Source: Spirosoma telluris (GTDB lineage Bacteria; Bacteroidota; Bacteroidia; Cytophagales; Spirosomataceae). Taken from it: a stretch of DNA of 64,000 nucleotides. The notes beneath the pieces are model-generated. The model ran no database searches. It had not been told where the DNA came from and was given only the letters and a program-made list of their open reading frames with translations. Below are positions 27,134 through 36,793 of the stretch, in pieces. The DNA lies in NCBI GenBank assembly GCA_003259005.1, contig QLII01000001.1:1-64000 (forward strand). The letters are read 5' to 3'. The translations under genes were made by a program, and so were the position numbers. Within the stretch, counting starts at the first letter, position 1. Each line of letters starts with the position of its first letter.

Positions 27134-30123
27134 TTACGCTCCCCCTCTGGATGCTTTGAATGCATTAATATCTTTAACTACTTTCTCCTGTAATTCTTTG
27201 CGCTTGGAGACATGTAAAAACTCATCGTTTAATTTGGCTTCTACTTCGAATTTCAGAGCTGACAAATCTTTCATGGGCATATTTTCTTTTGCCTGATGTA
27301 AGTCGCTTCCTAGGAATATAGGATCTTCATCAATACCATATTTATTCTTTCGCATGAGTGCCAGTTGGGATATACCCCGTACATCTTCTATTTCTGCAAA
27401 TAGGCCCATTGCAATGGCTAAAATCATGTAGGGCGTATACTCGTCTCGGGTAATGGTCTTGACATAAAGGTCTGGATATTGCGTACCATCGCCTTCCAAA
27501 TGTAAGATCATACGATTTTTAGCTTTCTCAGCAACGTTCTGGTGATATACCACTTGACGATCATAGCCTTCCTTAAGGTATTTAAGCTGTCCAACAAATC
27601 GCAATGGGAACAAATTAGTAACCGTCATTAGAACTATCTCATGCTGCCGTCGAGGATCGTTCTGCGGAACAATAGATATACTTACATTACCTGTCGCTGA
27701 AATATTCTGGCGAAAAGCGTCCTCCAGTTTACTAACAAATTCTTGTTCTTCGGGAGCGTGAGGAATAATAACAGTGTATGTGACTACTTTGCATGGCTTG
27801 TTTGGAATACCATCTCCTTTTTTATTAATCTCGTCAGGATTGAATTGGAGATAACTACCAGATTGTTTAACAATATCCCTTACGAAAAGGATGAGTGCCT
27901 GATCGTTCCCAGCGTATTCCTCTCGTAATTTCTGGACAATACTTTGCCCCATGAATTGCTGCTGTTTCGGTAACGCATCGTGCCAGACAGCGGCATTTTC
28001 TTCTGACACATCAGATAGTGTATCTTGAAATACAACATCGTTTATCTTTCCGTTGAAATTGCTAAATGTCTGTGTATTACCAAGAATGCTTAGTAAGCGA
28101 CTGCGGACGTTACCGGCCGTAGTATGCTGTAGGTTTTTGTTCAGAATAAAGATGGGCAAAGCCTGGGTAACTTTGTTACGATCATAAAAGCGAACTATAT
28201 GTTCATTTAATTCTAAACCTTTGTCTTGAAGCCGTTCTTTAAGTCCATTATCGAATTTTTCGATGGATACTGCAAGCGTCTGAACGGTCTTAGCAATATC
28301 TTTTTGAAGAGTTGCTAATTGGAGATTATAGGCTCCTAGCAACGATTTTGCATATTCCCAACCAGCTAAATTAGTTCGTTGGCGATAAAGCTGAGTTAGC
28401 ACTTCTGTGTGAGCAATCAGCATATTTTTGTGTTTCCCCATTGTTCGGGCCAGTACGCCAATATTGCTAAATTCCTTGTTATTCGCGCTTATCTTTGCTT
28501 CCTCGCCCGGAATTTCTTCTCGAATTTTTGTTATTTTTCCATTGACCTCATTGATTTTACTCAGAACCCATACGCCAACGGCTTCCGTAATTTGTTGAAT
28601 ATTATACATAGAAAACTCGCCGTTGCGCCACAAGTCAATCAGCTTTGTTTCTAAGCGTTGCCTCATTTCAAGTGCTATCGCATTTTTAGCGGATTCCTTA
28701 TTAGCGTAAAAGTTCTTTACTCCATTACCTCGGTATTCATTATCGAATTTTTCCGAAAATAATCGTTCTATCTCTCTTAGCCATTGGGACCAGTCCTGTT
28801 CCATTGCCGTAGACATCATAGGTGCGGCTACTACCTGCCAATACTCACTTATCAACTTCCAGTTCTTATTCGTCCGATCTCCTTCAAGAATACCCTTTGA
28901 ATAAATTAAGTGCTCATTAGTAAGCGCCCAAGCTTCTAAATTGGCTCTGTCTTCTACATAGGATAAATAGTCAATATTTTTAGGCTTATTGTCCCAGCCT
29001 ACATCATCATTCCAGTTATTATAAAGCAAATGTTGAGTCGCCTGATTCGCCAGGGTCAGCGTAGTATATTCCCTTATTTCTTCTTCTGGTATTGCGATTC
29101 GCTTTAAGCCAAATGTGAGAAAACGTTTGCTGCGCTCCATGATGTTTGGATCGTTCGGAGATGTCTCGGGGCTGCTATCTCCATTTTCAGCGTTTTCCTG
29201 CCGACTTAAAGTTGCCTGCGGATGTTCGTCTTGCCCACCAACTACCTGCACAGTTTCAATTGCAATTATCTTTTGATAAAGGAAGTCTGCAATGATATCA
29301 GGTAAACGATTATCAACATCTACTAGGTAACCATTCTCATTCTGGTTTGAAAATAAATAACATCCATTGAATGGATCCTGTAAATCCAACTTGAGTTGAT
29401 TAGGATTTTTAGCAGCTAAATCAATTGGCTTAAAAGTGCCAATACTTAAGGCATTTAATTCTCGTAAAGCCGCATAACCGTTAGCATGGTAGAAGCCAGT
29501 CATATCACGGTTAGGTTTGGGCTTTTCATCAGGCAAAAATGCATAGATTATGATACGATATTGACCGGGGTAGGAGGGCTTGTAATTGTTGCGAATCTGA
29601 GCAACAATATCAACAATGGTTCCGCTACCGGTACCGCCCGCTAAGCCACAGCATACATGGAATGTCACATTAGGATCTTGAGAATTTTTTACTAAATCCT
29701 GTACTTGTGCATTTAAAGCATTGATAAACGATGATACATTTGTAGCAAGAAGAAAACGCCCTAATCTTCGCTTCTGTCCACCAGCGGCATCTCCAACTAT
29801 GCTTCCAAAACATCGTTCCAAATTGCACGGTCACCAATCCATGGCTGAATACCAGGATACTGATCAACTGAGTCAAGTACGGGCCTAAGGTTCTGTCCTT
29901 TTATTCGGACTTTACTGTTTTCCCCCAATTGAACGCTTTTGCCTAGTATTTTCCAAGTTGGGTCTTCCAATCCCATTAACTCATCGCTTGAATCAATATA
30001 CAGATAGCCAATGTGAGCATTATCTGGCTTAGTCTGCCGAAATTCTTGATATATCGTTTTACGAAAAGCTCGAATAATTTTACCACCAGTACCGCCTATG
30101 CCAATAAGTAAATGATTTGCCAT
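27134..30123 (-). CDS. Tubulin/FtsZ-superfamily GTPase-like protein, frameshifted
   Basis: About 996 residues after repair. The N-terminus MANHLLIGIGGTGGKIIRAF carries the glycine-rich nucleotide loop of tubulin-like proteins. FHVCCGLAGGTGSGTIVDIV near residue 140 is the tubulin/FtsZ signature (GGTGSG). The remaining 800 residues are helical, with probable coiled coil near TKIREEIPGEEAKISANNKE, and match no domain I know. This fits the Pfam Tubulin_2 group, predicted to form filaments near membranes. The frame breaks near 29805-29810: one added G gives VLGSIVGDAAGGQKRRLGR. The start at 30123 is nine codons inside the open frame, where the family pattern begins. It is central to the surrounding cluster. 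Confidence 0.85.
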
Positions 30124-30159
30124 GATCGTTGTGTTTGAATACCTGCTCAAAAAGTGAGA

Positions 30160-30939
30160 TTATTTTTGAATACGAATGTCTTTATAAGCTGCATAGCCTA
30201 TAAAGCCTAATGGAAGCGCTATCACCAGAAGGTAGAGCACAATAAGGCCTATTCTAGATAAAGTAACTGTTCGTGGTGTTTGCTGATTAAGCTGTATTTT
30301 AATAGTTTCAGCAGCTATGCTAATTGCTTTAGCTGAGGAATACATACTTCCAGAGTTGTCTGCAAAGAAGTTCATAACATCCTGAGATATATTTTCAGCA
30401 GATTGCGTGGGGTTTGACCAAATAATTTTTCCTAGAAAAGGGTGAGCTTGGTCAAAATGCTCACAAGCGGCTAAGGCATATACTTTCGCTGCCGTTTCTT
30501 GTGATAACTTCTTTGAAACTGGGACAAAACTTCTTTGATTTCCAGGAGCGGGAATATTGGCGAAGTTTTCAATATTTAAATCCTTAATCTTGTAGAAGGC
30601 TTCTTTAAACGTTGCGTTACTCCACTTATCATCTTCTTTAATTTCATACTCCTCCCACAGACTAACGATGGCGCTTGAAACATCCTTCATGTATGACAAT
30701 CCACTAAAAGCCAAAACAAAGAAAAATGTTAGTGTGCTTGCAATCAAGGTTAAAACTTGGTGAGTAGTAGTAAGCCGGAAGCGTCGATTCCAAAGTTTCA
30801 CATAGTTGTTGCACAAATACCAAGATAAAATAGCTAGAAAAAAAGCAGCCAACAAGGTAATTGAAAAGGCGGAGCGTTTTTGGCCTAATAAATAAACTCC
30901 CCTTGCTAATAGGTTAAAAAGTTCAAAAAGTGTGGACAT
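30160..30939 (-). CDS. Four-helix membrane protein of the tubulin-like cluster
   Basis: A protein of 259 residues with membrane helices near residues 25-45 (FSITLLAAFFLAILSWYLC), 62-84 (VLTLIASTLTFFFVLAFSGL) and 228-250 (IGLIVLYLLVIALPLGFIGY), plus a weaker N-terminal segment. A central soluble domain of about 140 residues carries FVPVSKKLSQETAAKVYALA. I do not recognise the family. It lies 36 bases before the tubulin-like gene, so it is probably translated with it and may be its membrane anchor. That role is an inference from position only. Confidence 0.65.
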   Translation of the reverse strand: MSTLFELFNLLARGVYLLGQKRSAFSITLLAAFFLAILSWYLCNNYVKLWNRRFRLTTTHQVLTLIASTLTFFFVLAFSGLSYMKDVSSAIVSLWEEYEIKEDDKWSNATFKEAFYKIKDLNIENFANIPAPGNQRSFVPVSKKLSQETAAKVYALAACEHFDQAHPFLGKIIWSNPTQSAENISQDVMNFFADNSGSMYSSAKAISIAAETIKIQLNQQTPRTVTLSRIGLIVLYLLVIALPLGFIGYAAYKDIRIQK

Positions 30940-30972
30940 TTATTTTACGGTTAAAAGGCTTGGCTGATTAAA

Positions 30973-33900
30973 TTAATGTTTGACAACTCGCCGTGATAGT
31001 ACACCATTTTTTTGTGTTGTTATTTGGAGAATATACTGGCCTGTTGGCTGACTATCAATTTGAAAGTGTTCAGTCTGCAAAACGTTTGTAGATTCACGCG
31101 TGACTTGTCTTATTATTTTTCCTTCTGAATTGAGTATTTGCAGGTTAATATCCTGTTTGACAGGAGAACTCCAATCCACAATAATATCACCAGTTGTGGG
31201 ATTAGGATAAGCCTTTAGTAGGACTGGCTCTACTATAGCCTGATTACCGAGAGGTGTTCTTACAAGCAACGTATAGATATTTAGGATATCTCCTACTCCA
31301 CAGGCACTAGTCAGATTTGTAATGGCAAAGGAACGTGTTGCTGCTGGCCTTTCCCATTTGACATAAAGCGAGTCCGAAGTATTGATTACTTGTTTGTTCC
31401 AGTTCGTGAATGACCAGGGGCCATCACCTGTTAGACGCACTCGAACAGCTGTGCTATCACCGGGATAGATATCACCATCGCCAGTAAGACGTGCAGTCGC
31501 TTTGGTTGATACACGAACATCGAGAATGCTGTTCTGGCTTTCACACTTGAAGTTATCAGTTTGAGTAACATAAAACGTCGTTGCACTGGCACGATTTGTA
31601 TTAACTACTATCTGCGATGATGAAGAACCACTATGGTCTACATTTGTATACCAGGTCAAAGGCCCATCGGCTGTTGCAGATAGAACCGAACTAGTCTGAC
31701 CTATGCAAAAGGTAGCCGGTGAAACTACTTTGGGCGGATCTGGCAGTTTACGAACAGTAAAGGTGATTGAAGAAGCTATGCTGGTACAGGTTCCCGCCTT
31801 TTGCGAAACCAGATAGGTATAGGTAGCTGGTTGAGTGGTGGCAGGCGTAGGAGCTATATCACTAATCCCATTAATCCCAGATCCTTGCCATACCAAACCA
31901 GTATTTGGAGAAGCTGTAAGCGAGCTTACTTTAGCAAATTGACAAACAACTTGACTGGAGTTCACAGTCGGTGCAGCAGGGGGAGCAACAACTGACACAG
32001 ATATTGGCAAACGTAGGCTTTCGCAGTTATTATTGTCAGTCTGCGTTACGTAGAATGTTAAGACACTAGGCGTTTCAGTGAGAAATGCAGGTGAAGTACT
32101 CGTACTTGTACCGCCAGTTATTGTAGTATACCATTTAATGGTTGATCCAGTAGCGGTAAGAGAGCGCGGCAATTCGCCCACACAAAAGCGAACAGACGTT
32201 GCTGTTGGCGTAGCAGGTGCAACTCGAATAACTTGGTCAATTTGAGTACGTGGACTCTCACACCCATTCACTTTTTGGCTAACTGAATATGATTTAGTGC
32301 CTGACACTGACGTTTCTGGTACAGGGGCACCATTTAACTTCCCAGACTGATCATACCAGGTTAAACTTTGGCCTACTGCTGTTAAGGCAGTTGCAGTAGC
32401 ATACTGACACAGTGGAACCGGTACCTGAAAAGTCGGCGCAGTTGGGATAGCATATACAGTTGCTTTAACAGCCGCACGTGAGCTTTCACACCCGTTAACT
32501 GTTTGAGTGACATACACAACCTGGTCGCCAGCGGCCTGACTATTCAGCGTTGGTGGTTGTGCTGATCCGACACCACCTGTTGCTGAAGTATACCAGAGTG
32601 CGCCTATAATTGAGGTTGAAAATTGACCTTGTGCCCCCTGGCACAGCGTAACACTAGTTAATGATGGTGGAGATGGAACTGACTTACTGTATACATTAAG
32701 AGTTGCCTGTGGACTTTCGCATCCATTTACTGTTTGGGAGACGAAGTATCGGCTTGAGCGGTCGTTTAATGGAGTTGGAGTACCAGACAACGGCTGTTCA
32801 TTTACCTCACTATACCATTTCAAGTTGGTGCCAGTAGCAGTTAATGGACTTAAAACAGTTCCGGAACAAAAATAAAGATCAGTTACTTTGGGAGCATCCG
32901 GTCGGTTAACGATTAGTGTGCCAGAGGTTGAATTGATCGCATCATTATAGTCGATCCCACTCTGTGAGGTAGGTTTTTGAACGATAATTAAGAGTCTATA
33001 ACCTGCTCCAGGAGTTAATGATTGGGATAGCGTTGCACTGATTGGACTCGTGCGACTACCTGTACCAATGATTGTTCCATTTTGAAAACTACCATTGCTG
33101 TCAGACAATTGTACCTGGCAAATGGCATCAGTTGGCAGTTGACTATTTGTTGTAAAAGGCACTGTAATAACCGACCCTGGACAGTAGGTTCCTGATAAGC
33201 TTCCAGTTGTTATAACAAGAGGGGTAACTATAATCTGCGATGATCCATTGATGGCAGTACTAGTTCCACAACCGCTGTCTTTAAATCCTTTGATAAAGCT
33301 TTTATCATAGGTTGAGGTAAAAAACAATGTTGGATTGATGCTGGTAGAGCTGGCGGAGGTAGTGATCGTTCGAACATAGTTGGGTGCAACATCAGATCGG
33401 TAATCAGTAAAATCGACTGACCAGGGCGGGGTACCAGTAAATTTGACCTGTACAGCAGCCTGAGAACCGGCTATATTACTACTACTCCCCGAAAGGCTCA
33501 TAGTAGGAAGAGCTGTTATGTTAATAGTGCTGGTTGAACTCACTACATTAGTTGACGTACTAGCAATTAAAAACCGGTAAGAGCCGTTGGCTAATGTCGA
33601 TGGTAGGATCGCCCGAACAGGGGTTGTTGCACTTGTTTCTACAAGATCTTGAAGTATTGTTCCAGAGCCATCAATTAATCGAACCTTAAATAGATTTCCT
33701 GATGGAAAAACACCAGTTGTTGAAAACGGGAACGATACGGTAGTACCTGCACAGAAACTGCTGCTACTAACACCATTGTTGCCTATAATGGGAGGATTGT
33801 CTCGTATTGTAAATTGCCCACTTGTACTCCCAATCACCTGCGTAGTTAAACCCTGCGTAATAACACGTACTCTATAGGTACCTGCGGGCGTAAAAACTGG

Positions 33901-34506
33901 AATTGTTGCCTTGATGAACCGAATGTTTCCGCGACTAGAATTGACCTTTTCTGCACCTGTATACTGATCTGCTGAGTTTAGTAAGTCACTTAATAGATTA
34001 CCGTTTGCATCGAGCAGCTGTACTTTAAATTTTCCAACAATAAGTTCTGGCGGAAATGTGCCTGCACCAGTTTGATAAGAAACAGTCAATTCTGAGCCAG
34101 GGGTAGTTTCAGAAGAAACGTTAGCACTGAGCGTTGTAACGCTTAATGGCTTGATAGTTATTGCAACAGAGCCTGTTACGGTTCCTGAAAAATTAAGGAT
34201 TTTACTTTTGTCAACCACCATATTGCTAGCAGTACGGATGGTGAAGTAGCCCGTTGAACTAATCGTCTTTGTTAAACTTTCTCCTGGCGATACAATTTGG
34301 AATGACTTCGCCCCTCCACTTAGAATGGCGTAGATGTTAGCATCACCATATTGATTACCTGACTGAAAGATAGTACCGTCAAATGCATCATCTGGGCTTC
34401 CATTCGGATCTACATTGGATAGAGTGATAGTTTGCCCTTTCAATGTAGCCAGACTTAGCATTACTGTCAGTACTGCTAGCCATAGGCGTATTATTACTGC
34501 ATTCAT
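30973..34506 (-). CDS. Large type IX-secreted Ig-repeat surface protein
   Basis: A protein of 1177 residues with a signal peptide (LWLAVLTVMLSLATLKGQ). Most of it consists of Ig-like repeats. From about residue 590 to 1000 they have the CHU_C-associated pattern, each with a CQ or CVG cysteine, a WY or WYT core, and VSQKVNGCES or VTQTVNGCES at the end. The last 80 residues are a Por secretion C-terminal sorting domain (LLKAYPNPTTGDIIVDW, PTGQYILQITTQKNGVLSRR, ending VVKH). It should be carried through the type IX system and attached to or released from the cell surface. It lies 33 bases before the membrane-protein gene in the same direction, so this giant protein is part of the tubulin-like cluster. 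Confidence 0.88.
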   Translation of the reverse strand: MNAVIIRLWLAVLTVMLSLATLKGQTITLSNVDPNGSPDDAFDGTIFQSGNQYGDANIYAILSGGAKSFQIVSPGESLTKTISSTGYFTIRTASNMVVDKSKILNFSGTVTGSVAITIKPLSVTTLSANVSSETTPGSELTVSYQTGAGTFPPELIVGKFKVQLLDANGNLLSDLLNSADQYTGAEKVNSSRGNIRFIKATIPVFTPAGTYRVRVITQGLTTQVIGSTSGQFTIRDNPPIIGNNGVSSSSFCAGTTVSFPFSTTGVFPSGNLFKVRLIDGSGTILQDLVETSATTPVRAILPSTLANGSYRFLIASTSTNVVSSTSTINITALPTMSLSGSSSNIAGSQAAVQVKFTGTPPWSVDFTDYRSDVAPNYVRTITTSASSTSINPTLFFTSTYDKSFIKGFKDSGCGTSTAINGSSQIIVTPLVITTGSLSGTYCPGSVITVPFTTNSQLPTDAICQVQLSDSNGSFQNGTIIGTGSRTSPISATLSQSLTPGAGYRLLIIVQKPTSQSGIDYNDAINSTSGTLIVNRPDAPKVTDLYFCSGTVLSPLTATGTNLKWYSEVNEQPLSGTPTPLNDRSSRYFVSQTVNGCESPQATLNVYSKSVPSPPSLTSVTLCQGAQGQFSTSIIGALWYTSATGGVGSAQPPTLNSQAAGDQVVYVTQTVNGCESSRAAVKATVYAIPTAPTFQVPVPLCQYATATALTAVGQSLTWYDQSGKLNGAPVPETSVSGTKSYSVSQKVNGCESPRTQIDQVIRVAPATPTATSVRFCVGELPRSLTATGSTIKWYTTITGGTSTSTSPAFLTETPSVLTFYVTQTDNNNCESLRLPISVSVVAPPAAPTVNSSQVVCQFAKVSSLTASPNTGLVWQGSGINGISDIAPTPATTQPATYTYLVSQKAGTCTSIASSITFTVRKLPDPPKVVSPATFCIGQTSSVLSATADGPLTWYTNVDHSGSSSSQIVVNTNRASATTFYVTQTDNFKCESQNSILDVRVSTKATARLTGDGDIYPGDSTAVRVRLTGDGPWSFTNWNKQVINTSDSLYVKWERPAATRSFAITNLTSACGVGDILNIYTLLVRTPLGNQAIVEPVLLKAYPNPTTGDIIVDWSSPVKQDINLQILNSEGKIIRQVTRESTNVLQTEHFQIDSQPTGQYILQITTQKNGVLSRRVVKH

Positions 34507-34544
34507 TCTTGTTTGTAAATCTTTATAAATATTGTTAAGGCCGC

Positions 34545-35858
34545 TTATCTTTTTAACCTACCTGCTTTCAATAAATGCCTTATACCATTAATGATCAGCC
34601 CACTACCTACAACTCCTCCACCATATACAGCATAAATTCCTGGTCTAGCATATTCACTAAAAGTCATTGGCGTTGATATACCTCCTCCAGACTGTTGTGT
34701 CATAGTTTGCCAGATGGCATATTCAGAATTGATGTTACTCAATTTGGCAGTGTAATCATTATAGCTAGTTTGAAGTGAAGTATAGCCTGCGTAACTTACT
34801 CCTAAGGCAAGTAGCCCAGCTGCTATCTGCCCCCAACCCTTGATACGATACTTGCGACTAAGACGGTTTATGTCCTCCAGGTCATCTATGTCCGGATCAT
34901 TTATCTTTGGGTCCTTTACAATGATTTGGCTAAACCCGATTTGAGTCCCATCAAGCCGCTTGAATGTGAGTTTCTGATCATCCTTCGCCAAAGTAATACT
35001 GATGCTGTTCAGCGCTTTAGTGCTAGAATTACTGCGCTGATAGGAGCCAACAGGGATCATTTCTAGTGTTGACTTTACAATAGTTAGCCATTGCACATCC
35101 CATTTAACCATCACTGAATCACTCGTATTATCGTCTTGAAGAAAGCTTACGGGTTTGCTATCTAAAGACTTTTTCGGGCCAAACTCATTTTTAATGATTG
35201 GCCTGGAAAGTTCAGTAAGACCTTCTCCAGAGCGCAAAAACGCTAAGCGAGTGATATACGTACGCCATTTTCCTTCAACCAATTCGGCTTTTAACTCGGC
35301 TATACGATGAATAGGTTGATAAGGTATTTTAAATTGGGTATGTCTTCCGTTAAAGACTGATGTAAAAAATACCTTTATATAGATATATTCTTTTCCATCC
35401 TGAACAGGCGACGTAATTATTTGAGTGAACTTGATAGAAACGGTATCTGCTTTGGAGTAAAAAAGATCCATATCTCGTAAATACCTATCAACTGCTAATT
35501 CTGATGTATTCTCTGATGTTGTATGCTTAGGATCAATATCATCTTCAACAACGACTGCGTCATTATAAAATATCTGGTTTTGATTAGGCAAATAGCTATT
35601 TTGGATAACTGAACTGCGTTCAGATTCGGTTAGGCTATTAGAAGTCAGCGTGGTGAACAAGTCGAGAAGATTGTTGATTTTATTTTTTGCCTGGAACGTA
35701 ATTTCATCGTTTCGGCGCTTTAATTGTGGTCCAGGAAGCACTTTTGGTATGCTCACCTCAGCGATGTACACTTTAGTCGATTTCTTCTGGGCAAACAGTG
35801 ATGTATTACAGAGTCCCAGACTCAGCAAAAGAAAAATAAAGAACTGTTTCATAGACAA
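34545..35858 (-). CDS. Exported protein with two C-terminal membrane segments
   Basis: A protein of 437 residues. The signal peptide is MKQFFIFLLLSLGLCNTSLFAQ, followed by KKSTKVYIAEVSIPKVLPG. The body has alternating charged strands and no recognised domain. Near the C-terminus come a hydrophobic helix (GWGQIAAGLLALGVSYAG) and, after a loop, IYAVYGGGVVGSGLIINGI, so it may be anchored in the membrane. The 5' end overlaps the preceding gene by ten bases, showing translational coupling. No function can be assigned. It belongs to the tubulin-like cluster by direction, spacing and overlap. Confidence 0.65.
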   Translation of the reverse strand: MSMKQFFIFLLLSLGLCNTSLFAQKKSTKVYIAEVSIPKVLPGPQLKRRNDEITFQAKNKINNLLDLFTTLTSNSLTESERSSVIQNSYLPNQNQIFYNDAVVVEDDIDPKHTTSENTSELAVDRYLRDMDLFYSKADTVSIKFTQIITSPVQDGKEYIYIKVFFTSVFNGRHTQFKIPYQPIHRIAELKAELVEGKWRTYITRLAFLRSGEGLTELSRPIIKNEFGPKKSLDSKPVSFLQDDNTSDSVMVKWDVQWLTIVKSTLEMIPVGSYQRSNSSTKALNSISITLAKDDQKLTFKRLDGTQIGFSQIIVKDPKINDPDIDDLEDINRLSRKYRIKGWGQIAAGLLALGVSYAGYTSLQTSYNDYTAKLSNINSEYAIWQTMTQQSGGGISTPMTFSEYARPGIYAVYGGGVVGSGLIINGIRHLLKAGRLKR

Positions 35859-36793
35859 TTACTATAGTAGTTTATCTGGCGAACACCATCATTTCTGCCA
35901 TATCCTTGAGAATAACCATCCTTGTTATACGTATGGGCGTAAATCAGTTTCTGTTCTCCTGTCAAAATGTTATTCTGGTATCTGCTGTAAGTAGATGCTA
36001 CCAGGTTGTGTAGCTGAATATGTTCACCTATATCTGGATATGGTATACCCCTCAACCGCAATTGGGTCTTATTCCAATACGGTTTGTTATCATAGGAATA
36101 TGAATATTGTGACCTTCCTGTAGGAGAAGTGAGTATTTGTTTCAATAATTGTCCTTCGGCATCATATTGGTACTGCACCGAACTGCTATCCGAATAAGTT
36201 CGCTGAACAATCTTTCCATTTGTAAGGATAGTATTGATAACTCCTGAGCCTGGTTCTTCGTATCCTGTAAGTTTACCTGCCCCATCAAAGGTATATCGTC
36301 TGATAAGCCCTTTATTACCATTTGACTCAGTGTATGCTTTAAGTTTGTCACCCTCATAGGTGTACTCCCTAAAACCAAGTTTCGCATTAGACGAATTATC
36401 AATGATAGCGACCTGCTGGATGCGGCCATCCTGGTAGGTATATGTATATCCTTTATTTTGCAGTGTTAAATTCCCACTAGCATTGCGAGTCGTTGTTCGG
36501 TCAACTTGTGAGAACAGGTAATAATCAGCTGTATACACAAAGCTTTGTTCAGTATTGACTGACAACTGACTATTTTCCCATTTACGGTAAGTACTTTTTT
36601 CAATAAGCCCAAACGTATTATAGTAATAGGTGGTGGTGTCGCGAATACCTTCATTAATATTGATAAGCTGATAAATGCGGCAAGTGGTCGGGATTGCCGA
36701 TGGGGGAACAAGCGGGTCTTGATGACAGCTAATGGTCCCATTAAATAGCAACACTATCCAGCAAAGGAATTTTAATCCGTATATTTTTTTCAT
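35849..36793 (-). CDS. YD-repeat-like lipoprotein
   Basis: A protein of 314 residues. The signal sequence ends in a lipobox-like LFNGTISC, so it is probably lipid-anchored. The mature part is a series of Tyr-rich strands such as TYTYQDGRIQQVAIIDNSS, REYTYEGDKLKAYTESNGN, RRYTFDGAGKLTGYEEPGSG and YQYDAEGQLLKQILTSPTGR, the tyrosine-aspartate (YD/RHS-like) beta-repeat pattern that forms shells around toxins or surface structures. No toxin domain follows; the protein ends in NYYSNCL. The 3' end overlaps the next gene by ten bases and the 5' end overlaps the OmpA-family gene by four (ATGA). Confidence 0.75.
   Translation of the reverse strand: MKKIYGLKFLCWIVLLFNGTISCHQDPLVPPSAIPTTCRIYQLININEGIRDTTTYYYNTFGLIEKSTYRKWENSQLSVNTEQSFVYTADYYLFSQVDRTTTRNASGNLTLQNKGYTYTYQDGRIQQVAIIDNSSNAKLGFREYTYEGDKLKAYTESNGNKGLIRRYTFDGAGKLTGYEEPGSGVINTILTNGKIVQRTYSDSSSVQYQYDAEGQLLKQILTSPTGRSQYSYSYDNKPYWNKTQLRLRGIPYPDIGEHIQLHNLVASTYSRYQNNILTGEQKLIYAHTYNKDGYSQGYGRNDGVRQINYYSNCL

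Noticed and set aside
29805..29815. A programmed frameshift in the tubulin-like gene
   Set aside because: No slippery heptamer with a downstream structure is evident, and the window-wide loss of single G/C bases is a simpler explanation.
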